DNA from: Prevotella sp. | GTDB taxonomy: Bacteria > Bacteroidota > Bacteroidia > Bacteroidales > Bacteroidaceae | Length of the DNA stretch: 32,291 nucleotides | NCBI GenBank assembly: GCA_017467565.1 | Contig: JAFUSV010000076.1 | Coordinates: forward strand, 1-32,291 | Reading direction: 5' to 3' | Part shown: positions 24,334 through 31,060 of the stretch, one piece after another | How the letters are laid out: every line of letters starts with the position of its first letter | Position numbering within the stretch: position 1 is the stretch's first letter | The notes under the pieces: generated by a model | Database searches by the model: none | Seen by the model: the letters and a program-made list of their open reading frames with translations, nothing else | Told to the model about the DNA's origin: nothing | Translations under genes and position numbers: made by a program

Positions 24334-26877
24334 TCAGAAGGTGGTACGTATCATGAAGCGGACGCCCTGCTTGCTGGCCGTAGACAGCTCGTTGTAGTTC
24401 AGTCGGCGCACGTATTCTATCTGTATCAGCTTGAAGATGTTGTGTATGCCCAAGGATATTTCCACGTAGGGTTTCTTGCCGTCCATGACGTGACATCCCT
24501 CAGGAAATTCCATCACCACGTCGCTCTGCTGGTTCTGCGGCAGGTAGGGATTGTTCTTGTCCGTCAGCTTACCCCACAGCACCTTGACGCCCAGCCACTC
24601 ACGCCACTTCAATTTACGCAACAGCGGGATGCGGTTGAATATCTTGCCGTTCATGTCCCAGTCTACCATCAGCGAGGCATAGCGGTCGTTGAGGAACTCC
24701 ATGTTGTTGATGAGGTTGAATGTCTGGTCTTCCAAAATATAGCCCAGGTTGGCCACGGGCATGATGAGCAGCGGGTAAGGCACCTGATTCCACTGGGCGC
24801 CGAACTTCAGTCGGGTATCTATCTTACCCCAACTCATGGGCACCCATATACGCTTGTAAATCTCGCCCTCGGTGAAGTTATAGTTGTACTTGCCGCCCAG
24901 GAATCCCTTAAAGCCCATGGTGTGCTGCAGTCGGAACACAGGGGCATCGAGGTTGATGGGCCAGCGGTGCTGCTTGGTGTTGATGAAGGTCTCGCCAGGC
25001 GCATAGCGCACGCCGACGGTAGCCTCCGTATAGCGGATGGAGCTGAGGTTGTCGGAGCCCAGGGGCTTGAAGGCGATGTCACCTATGGGCTCCACCTTCT
25101 CCGTCTTGGCCTCGGCAAAGAGCTTGAAGCCCCACTCCTGCTCGAAGTCGAAGTTGATGGCCTGACGGTTGTACATGAACATCTTGTCTATCTTTGTCAC
25201 CTTGAACGACGTGAACATGTTGTCCTTGTCCGTCTGGATGAACTTGTCGGAAGGCAGGGCCACATCGCGCATGGACTGGAAGGCGATGGACTGTTTCGGG
25301 AACTCGCGCGGCAGGTAGCCGGGTTTGTTGAAGGTGTAGATGAACTCGGCATCATAGTATGTCTCCTTGGACTTGAGTCCACGGGCCAGGTAGCCCTTCA
25401 GGAAGATGTGGGGATGCAGGTTGGCCGTTGTCTGTGCACTGGCACGCAGACGCACCTTGTCGTAAAAGTTCTGCGAGATGATGGTGTTCACCGGTCCTAT
25501 GTCCACCTTGCTGGGATGCTCCTTCGTGCCTGTCTCCACGAAGTTCTCTATCAGGGCTTTCAGTCCGAAGATGATGTACTTGAAGCCCTTCATCTGCTCC
25601 AGCTGACGGATGAAGACGTCGATGGAGCTCTCGCTCTTGGTCAGCTCCACCTGCCGGTATTTCTGCCAGAACTCGTCACCCTGCATCTCAGCATAGGCAT
25701 CCTTCAGCACCTCCTTCTTTCCCTTCAGCAGCGCCTTGGGTATCTCGTCGAAGGCGAAGTCGGAACGGCGGGTAGTCCTGACGACGATGAACTTCTGGAT
25801 GAACTTGGCAGCAATGAGCTCAACGAACATATCGTCGACCGTGAGCACCCATTCACCGGTGTCCAGCTTCGAGAACTCCTGCAGGCACTGCATGTTCTCC
25901 ACCCAGTTCACGTCACTGGTGTGGGGGATGGTCAGTTCGCAGCGTTTCACCTGGTACGACGAGTCGGCCATGATGTACAGCTGACCGCGGAAGCCGAAGT
26001 CCTGCTGATTGTTGGGCGTGAAGTCCAGGTGTATGCAGCGGTCGTTGCCCACGAAGATGGTGTCCTGTATGTAGTAGCGGTAGAACTGTATGGCATCCTT
26101 GCCGATAGGACTGGGGAAAGGATACTGGAACAGGCGTATGTTGTCCTCGTAGATGTCGATGTCGGTAAACACGTCGCGCAGGATGGTGGTCAGGATGTCA
26201 CCCGTCTGAAACAGGTCGTTGATACCCACCGTGTTTTGTCCCTTGATGATGCTCTTCTCTGTATGGGGGTCTTTGCGGTACAGCTTCTGACTGACCGTCT
26301 CATCAACGGAGATTGGCAACACCAATTTATTATTATATTGGCACACCTCCACCTGGTCGAGCAACCACTGGCGCTTCTTGAAGATACCTTGCTGCAGGCC
26401 CTCGGGGGTCAGGTCGTTGAGACCCAACATCAGCTTCTGGTAGTTATTGTACTGATAGTAGTCCTTGTTCTTCAAGTTGGTCTTCTTCTTCGCTGCCACC
26501 ACCTTCTTCATCAGCTCCACGGCGGGATTGTTCTTACGGCTGTAGCGCGTCGAGCGCTTTGACTTCACCGTCACCTCCTGCAGCAGACGGGTGTCGGGCT
26601 TCAGGCGGATGGTCAGGTGACTGGGTGTCGACGATGTGACGTTGATAATCTGCGGCACATAACCCACGCTACTGACAGTCAGTCGCCAGCCGTTGTGCCG
26701 TTCCACGGTGAATTTGCCCTCGGCATTGCTGGAAACGGCCACCTTGTTGCCACGGTAGACGACACTGGCGTATGGCACTGGTCCACCGTCGTTGGCATCG
26801 AGTATCTCACCCGTAATCTGAGCACTGACCATCTGGACCAGACAGCAAAGGATAATGGTATAAAATAGTCTTTTCAC
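24334..26877 (-). CDS. DUF5686 outer-membrane protein with carboxypeptidase-regulatory-like domain
   Basis: 847 residues. A signal peptide (MKRLFYTIILCCLVQMVSA) precedes a CarboxypepD-regulatory-like Ig domain (about 20-105: ITGEILDANDGGPVPYASVV ... SSVGYVPQIINV), as at the N-terminus of SusC/TonB proteins, but no TonB plug or box follows. The rest (about 110-847) has alternating beta-rich sequence and ends in Phe (GVRFMIRTTF), fitting the DUF5686 barrel family. The start is a GTG at 26877; the in-frame TAA at 26890-26892 rules out anything longer. Likely an outer-membrane beta-barrel of unknown cargo. First gene of the run with lacI-type and trmO. Confidence 0.83.
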   Translation of the reverse strand: MKRLFYTIILCCLVQMVSAQITGEILDANDGGPVPYASVVYRGNKVAVSSNAEGKFTVERHNGWRLTVSSVGYVPQIINVTSSTPSHLTIRLKPDTRLLQEVTVKSKRSTRYSRKNNPAVELMKKVVAAKKKTNLKNKDYYQYNNYQKLMLGLNDLTPEGLQQGIFKKRQWLLDQVEVCQYNNKLVLPISVDETVSQKLYRKDPHTEKSIIKGQNTVGINDLFQTGDILTTILRDVFTDIDIYEDNIRLFQYPFPSPIGKDAIQFYRYYIQDTIFVGNDRCIHLDFTPNNQQDFGFRGQLYIMADSSYQVKRCELTIPHTSDVNWVENMQCLQEFSKLDTGEWVLTVDDMFVELIAAKFIQKFIVVRTTRRSDFAFDEIPKALLKGKKEVLKDAYAEMQGDEFWQKYRQVELTKSESSIDVFIRQLEQMKGFKYIIFGLKALIENFVETGTKEHPSKVDIGPVNTIISQNFYDKVRLRASAQTTANLHPHIFLKGYLARGLKSKETYYDAEFIYTFNKPGYLPREFPKQSIAFQSMRDVALPSDKFIQTDKDNMFTSFKVTKIDKMFMYNRQAINFDFEQEWGFKLFAEAKTEKVEPIGDIAFKPLGSDNLSSIRYTEATVGVRYAPGETFINTKQHRWPINLDAPVFRLQHTMGFKGFLGGKYNYNFTEGEIYKRIWVPMSWGKIDTRLKFGAQWNQVPYPLLIMPVANLGYILEDQTFNLINNMEFLNDRYASLMVDWDMNGKIFNRIPLLRKLKWREWLGVKVLWGKLTDKNNPYLPQNQQSDVVMEFPEGCHVMDGKKPYVEISLGIHNIFKLIQIEYVRRLNYNELSTASKQGVRFMIRTTF

Positions 26878-26926
26878 TAAGATTCCTATTTAAATTAAAA
26901 TGCGTTGTTAATCCCAAATTTGCGTG

Positions 26927-26934
26927 CAAAGGTA
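26927..26934 (-). promoter_or_regulatory. -7 element for DUF5686 operon
   Basis: Minus-strand TACCTTTG, 49 bp upstream of the GTG start. No good -33 at normal spacing. Confidence 0.5.
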
Positions 26935-27029
26935 ATCAATAGTTAGCAAAAAATGTCCCATTGTAGAAAACTTTTTCCCTTTTTATATTTTTTTATGCTT
27001 CATCCTGTCCCCTTTTAAAAAAAATAGCG

Positions 27030-27037
27030 TACTTTTG
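27030..27037 (+). promoter_or_regulatory. -7 element for inositol-lipid operon
   Basis: TACTTTTG lies 10 bp before the ATG at 27048, implying a leader of only a few bases for the six-gene run. Confidence 0.55.
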
Positions 27038-27047
27038 CACTCCGAAT

Positions 27048-27521
27048 ATGAAACAGACACCTGTCATACCTACCATCATCGCCACAGGATTCGGTAGCGG
27101 ATTCTGGCCTTGGGGACCGGGAACGGCTGGGGCCATACTGGCTACGGCCATTTGGCTCGGTCTGTCTCTGTGTATGACCGGTTGGACGCTCATCGCTGTG
27201 ACCGCAGTGCTCGTCGTGCTCTTCACGGTGCTGGGCACATGGGCCACACGTCGGCTCATGCCTTTCTGGGGCGACGACCCCAGTCGCGTGGTGGTCGACG
27301 AGATGGTCGGCGTATGGGTGGCCCTACTGGTTGCCACCGACTGGCCTACGGCCTTGGCAGCCCTGGTGCTGTTCAGGTTCTTCGACATCCTCAAGCCGTT
27401 GGGCGTCCGTGCCCTTGACCGCAGGAAGGGAGCTTTCTGGGTGATGGCCGACGATCTGCTGGCAGGCGTCTATGCCGCCATCGTGTTATGGATTCTCATG
27501 CGTATCTTCAACTATGGGTAA
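27048..27521 (+). CDS. PgpA-type lipid phosphatase, probable phosphatidylinositol-phosphate phosphatase
   Basis: 157 residues. GFGSGFWPWGPGTAG (about 14-28), DPSRVVVDEMVGVW (about 77-90), FRFFDILKP and ADDLLAGVYA are the signature blocks of PgpA phosphatidylglycerophosphatases, which are membrane-bound with several hydrophobic segments. The family usually makes phosphatidylglycerol. Here it sits directly before GtrA, a CDP-alcohol phosphatidyltransferase and an Aur1-like synthase, the order of the B. thetaiotaomicron inositol-lipid genes (around BT_1522-BT_1525, recalled from the literature). There the PgpA homologue removes phosphate from phosphatidylinositol phosphate, so that role is preferred. 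It overlaps gtrA by 8 bp. Confidence 0.87.
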   Translation: MKQTPVIPTIIATGFGSGFWPWGPGTAGAILATAIWLGLSLCMTGWTLIAVTAVLVVLFTVLGTWATRRLMPFWGDDPSRVVVDEMVGVWVALLVATDWPTALAALVLFRFFDILKPLGVRALDRRKGAFWVMADDLLAGVYAAIVLWILMRIFNYG

Positions 27522-27942
27522 GCTAAGTCACGAACTACGGGTATTTGCCAAGGCACAGGTGACGGCTCAGGTAGCCACCTTGGTCGACTTCGTGGTATCG
27601 TTCCTGCTGGCCGAGGTCATCGGGCTGTGGTATGTCACCGCCTCGTTCCTGGGCGCCCTGACGGGAGGCATCACCAACTGCGTGATGAACTACCGCTGGG
27701 TGTTCGACTCCGACGGACTGAAAAAGAAATATGTAGCCCTGAAGTATTTCATCGTGTGGACGGGCAGCATCCTGCTCAACACGCTGGGCACGTATCTGCT
27801 CACGGAGTGGTCCAGCCAATACTTCATGTTCGCCAAAGTGGTGGTGGCCGTGGCCGTCGCCCTCATCTGGAACTATCAACTGCAGCGGTTCTTCGTCTAC
27901 AAGGACCGTCACATCATTAAGAATAAAAACAAGAAAGAATAA
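27514..27942 (+). CDS. GtrA family membrane protein
   Basis: 142 residues from the ATG at 27514, which overlaps the PgpA stop by 8 bp. Four membrane segments with typical GtrA sequence: FAKAQVTAQVATLVDFVVSF, TGGITNCVMNYRWVF (about 50-64), YFIVWTGSILLNTLGTYLL and VAVAVALIWNYQLQRFFVY. GtrA proteins are thought to help move lipid-linked sugars across the inner membrane. In this cluster the substrate could be an inositol phospholipid or sphingolipid, which is inference from position. The tail is very basic (KDRHIIKNKNKKE). Confidence 0.85.
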   Translation: MGKLSHELRVFAKAQVTAQVATLVDFVVSFLLAEVIGLWYVTASFLGALTGGITNCVMNYRWVFDSDGLKKKYVALKYFIVWTGSILLNTLGTYLLTEWSSQYFMFAKVVVAVAVALIWNYQLQRFFVYKDRHIIKNKNKKE

Positions 27943-27943
27943 A

Positions 27944-28612
27944 ATGAATTACAGGGACTATCTGCAAAAAGTTATCTATGTCATCATCAATCCCGTCATC
28001 AAGCTGATGATACGGCTGGGCATCACACCCGACATCATCACCACGGGCGGATTCATCGGCAACCTTGTGGCCACATGGTTCTTCATCGAGGCTGCGCTCC
28101 ACATCAGCGAACCCGTAGCCTATCGATGGATTGGCTGGGGCGGTGCCATCATCCTCTTCGCAGGACTGTTCGACATGATGGACGGACGCCTGGCCCGCAT
28201 GGGAGGCATGTCGTCCACGTTCGGGGCACTCTGGGACAGCACACTCGACCGCTATAGCGAACTGGTGACGCTCTTTGGCATCTGCCTGGTCTTCCTGAAG
28301 GCCCCCGACGAGTGGTTCTGGATGGGCATCATGACGTTTGCCGCCATGGTGGGCTCGGTGATGGTCAGCTATGTCAGGGCACGTGCCGAAGGTCTCGATA
28401 TTGAGTGCAAGGTGGGACTGATGCAGCGCCCCGAGCGTGTGGTGGTCACGGCTATCGTTGCCATCATCAGCGGACTGACGGCCAACCTGTGGTGGCTTGC
28501 TGGCGGCATGATTCTCATCGCCGTGCTGGCCAACGTTACGGCCTTTTGGCGTATCATGCACTGTTATAAGGAATTAAGCAAGCGCGATGCAAGTAAAGAT
28601 AAGACTCTTTGA
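27944..28612 (+). CDS. CDP-alcohol phosphatidyltransferase, probable phosphatidylinositol-phosphate synthase
   Basis: 222 residues with about six membrane segments. The catalytic signature D-G-x2-A-R-x8-G-x3-D-x3-D is exact: Asp80, Gly81, Ala84, Arg85, Gly94, Asp98, Asp102. These enzymes move a phosphatidyl group from CDP-diacylglycerol to an alcohol. From its neighbours and the B. thetaiotaomicron parallel, the alcohol is probably inositol 1-phosphate, giving phosphatidylinositol phosphate for the PgpA-like enzyme. Phosphatidylglycerol-phosphate or archaetidyl-type substrates cannot be excluded from sequence alone. 1 bp after gtrA; overlaps the next gene by 26 bp. Confidence 0.88.
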   Translation: MNYRDYLQKVIYVIINPVIKLMIRLGITPDIITTGGFIGNLVATWFFIEAALHISEPVAYRWIGWGGAIILFAGLFDMMDGRLARMGGMSSTFGALWDSTLDRYSELVTLFGICLVFLKAPDEWFWMGIMTFAAMVGSVMVSYVRARAEGLDIECKVGLMQRPERVVVTAIVAIISGLTANLWWLAGGMILIAVLANVTAFWRIMHCYKELSKRDASKDKTL

Positions 28613-29537
28613 CCTCAGCTCACTTTCGCGGAAAGAGATAGCTGTCGAACTGATTATCACGGCTGTCTTCCTTCTTTTCCAGAGCACTGTCGTAGGACTG
28701 TTGCCGGCCCATCTGGTCATGGTGGGCCTGTTCAACCTGCTATTCTTTGCCCATCCGGCTTCGCGCAAGTTGGCAGTGGCGCTCATCCCCTTCATCCTGT
28801 TCGAGATCAGCTACGACTGGATGCGCCTCTATCCTAACTATAAGGTGAACCCCATCGACATCGAGGGACTGTACAATGCCGAGAAGGATCTCTTCGGCAT
28901 CACCGTGGGTGGACAGACCATGATTCCAGGCGAGTACTTCTCCATCCATCACAATGCCGTGGCCGACTTCATGGCCGGCGTGTTCTATCTGTGCTGGGTG
29001 CCGGTGCCCATGGCCTTCGGACTGTGGCTCTACTTCAAGGGGCAGCGCCGCCACTATCTGCATTTCGCACTGGCATTCCTCTTCGTCAACCTCTTGGGAT
29101 TCATAGGCTACTACATCCATCCGGCAGCACCACCCTGGTATGCCATCAACTACGGATTCACACCCGACTTCACGACGCCCGGCAATGTGGCAGGGCTCAT
29201 CCGCTTTGACGAGATGATAGGCATACCCATCTTCCAGAGTATCTACGTCAACAACTCCAACATCTTTGCGGCCGTACCGTCGCTCCATGCTGCCTACATG
29301 CTCATAGCCACCGTCTATGCCATCATCTCGCGGCGATCGTGGCCGCTGGTCACCGTGTGCGCCGTCATCACCGTAGGCATCTGGCTCACGGCTGTCTACT
29401 CGTGCCATCACTACATCATCGATGTGCTGCTGGGCATTGCCACAGGACTCATCGGCATCTACCTCTTCGAGCGCTGGCTCACGCGGTGGCGTCCGTTCCG
29501 CCGTTTCATTGACAAATACGAACATTACATCTTATAA
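28587..29537 (+). CDS. Aur1/PAP2-type inositol phosphoceramide synthase
   Basis: 316 residues with six or more membrane segments. PSLHA (His234) and CHHYIIDVLLG (His275, Asp279) give the His-His-Asp triad of the PAP2/Aur1 fold, and YYIHPAAPPWY (about 175-185) corresponds to the conserved PPWF/Y block of fungal Aur1 inositol phosphorylceramide synthases. It should transfer phosphoinositol from phosphatidylinositol to dihydroceramide, making the inositol sphingolipids of Bacteroidales. The 26-bp overlap with the phosphatidyltransferase gene points to coupled expression. A plain PAP2 phosphatase is the alternative, but the HPAAPPWY block and the cluster argue against it. Confidence 0.85.
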   Translation: MQVKIRLFDLSSLSRKEIAVELIITAVFLLFQSTVVGLLPAHLVMVGLFNLLFFAHPASRKLAVALIPFILFEISYDWMRLYPNYKVNPIDIEGLYNAEKDLFGITVGGQTMIPGEYFSIHHNAVADFMAGVFYLCWVPVPMAFGLWLYFKGQRRHYLHFALAFLFVNLLGFIGYYIHPAAPPWYAINYGFTPDFTTPGNVAGLIRFDEMIGIPIFQSIYVNNSNIFAAVPSLHAAYMLIATVYAIISRRSWPLVTVCAVITVGIWLTAVYSCHHYIIDVLLGIATGLIGIYLFERWLTRWRPFRRFIDKYEHYIL

Positions 29538-29545
29538 TATTATAA

Positions 29546-31060
29546 ATGGATCAACAATTTGACCTCATCGCCAAAACGTTCATGGGACTGGAACCTGTGC
29601 TGGCGAAAGAACTGACCCAATTAGGGGCCGACAATGTAGAAATTGGTAGACGAATGGTATCGTTTACAGGTGACAAGGAGATGATGTATCGGGCTAACTT
29701 CCAGCTCCATACGGCCATCAAGATTCTCAAGCCCATCTATCGCTTCAAGGCGCATAGCGCCGACGAGGTGTACGAGGCCGTGAAAAACATCGACTGGTAC
29801 GAGTATCTGGGACAGGACAAGACGTTTGCGGTGGATGCCGTCGTCTTCTCCGAGGAGTTCCGACACTCTAAGTTTGTCAGCTACAAGGTGAAGGACGCCA
29901 TCGTCGACCAGTTCCGCGAGAAGACTGGCCAGCGACCCAACATCTCTATCGCCAACCCCGACCTGCGCCTGCACATCCATATCGCCGAGGACCAGTGCAC
30001 GCTGTGCCTCGACTCCAGCGGTGAGTCACTCCATCGTCGCGGCTACCGCCAGGAGAGTGTCGACGCTCCCCTCAACGAGGTGCTGGCTGCCGGCATGATC
30101 ATGATGACAGGCTGGCAGGGCGAGACCGACTTCATCGACCCGATGTGTGGCAGTGGCACGCTGGCCATCGAGGCTGCACTCATAGCCCGCAACATGGAAC
30201 CCTGACTCTTCCGCAATGAATTTGACTTCTAGAAGTGGGCCGACTTCGATGCCGACCTCTTCGACCGTATATATAATGACTACTCTGCCGAACGCGAGTT
30301 CAAGCACCACATCAATGGCTACGATATCGACATGAAGGCTGTCAACACGGCCCGCCTCAATGTGAAGGCTGCCGGACTCACGGCCGACATCACCATCGAC
30401 CAACAGGACTTCAAGGACTTCACGCAGCCACAGCAGCCTGCCATCATGGTGACCAACCCGCCCTATGGCGAGCGTATCTCTACACCCGACCTGCTGGGCA
30501 CTTATCGCATGATTGGCGAACGGCTGAAGCACCAGTTCACCGGCAATGAGGCATGGATACTCTCCTATCGCGAGGAGTGCTTCGAGCAGATTGGCCTGAA
30601 GCCGAGCATCAAGATTCCTCTGTATAACGGATCACTGGAGTGCGAGTTCCGCAAGTACCAGATGTTCGACGGCAAGATGAAGCAGTTCCGCACCGAAGGG
30701 GGCGTCGTGAAGACCGAGGAGGAGAAGCGACAGATGGCCGAGAAGCACCGCTTCAAGAAGAACCGCGAGTTCAAGCAGCGTCTCGATGAGCAGGAACAGA
30801 ACGAGGATGGCGACATCCGCTCGTTCACCTTCCATAAGCACGAACTGGGCGACAGGCCCCGCACCAGTCGTCCCCGCCGCTTTGAGGACAGCGATGAGCG
30901 TCCGCGTCGTCCCCGCCGTTTTGAGGACAGCGATGAGCGTCCCCGCCGTCCCCGCAAGAGCTATGAGTCGTCACGTGAGAACCGTGGCGGACATGAACGT
31001 TTCGACCGCAGCGGCGGAAGCAAGAAGAACTTTAAACGCAACCGCCATGACAAGGATTAA
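29546..31060 (+). pseudogene. THUMP-domain 23S rRNA guanine methyltransferase (RlmL/RlmK N-half-like), two in-frame stops
   Basis: Reading through gives 504 codons with one continuous frame. N-terminal THUMP-type region (FDLIAKTFMGLEPVLAKEL, RGYRQESVDAPLNEVLAAG), SAM motif DPMCGSGTLAIEAALIARN (about 197-215), and catalytic TNPPYGERI (about 304-312) all lie in this frame. TGA at 30203-30205 (codon 220, Gly expected in P-G-L-F) and TAG at 30230-30232 (codon 229, Glu or Lys expected before KW) split the gene. Each is one base from a sense codon. The 3' part keeps normal codon use up to a basic tail. Either a recent pseudogene or a sequence error. The family makes m2G in 23S rRNA. It overlaps the DPP-IV start by 14 bp. 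Confidence 0.85.
30869..30946 (+). repeat. two 39-bp repeats in methyltransferase tail
   Basis: Two nearly identical 39-bp units (30869-30907, 30908-30946) each encode RPRRFEDSDERPR. They lie in the Arg-rich C-terminal extension of the THUMP methyltransferase. Confidence 0.85.

Noticed and set aside
24196-26562. 788-codon open frame on the plus strand
   Set aside because: It is antisense to the DUF5686 gene, which has a signal peptide, a recognisable domain and a promoter. The antisense frame has no known motif and a composition typical of the complement of a real gene.
30203-30232. Stop-codon recoding (selenocysteine or code change) in the methyltransferase
   Set aside because: The expected residues are Gly and Glu/Lys, two different stop codons are involved, and TGA and TAG both serve as normal stops in other genes of the window (uvrA, bamD and the 21129 lipoprotein gene).
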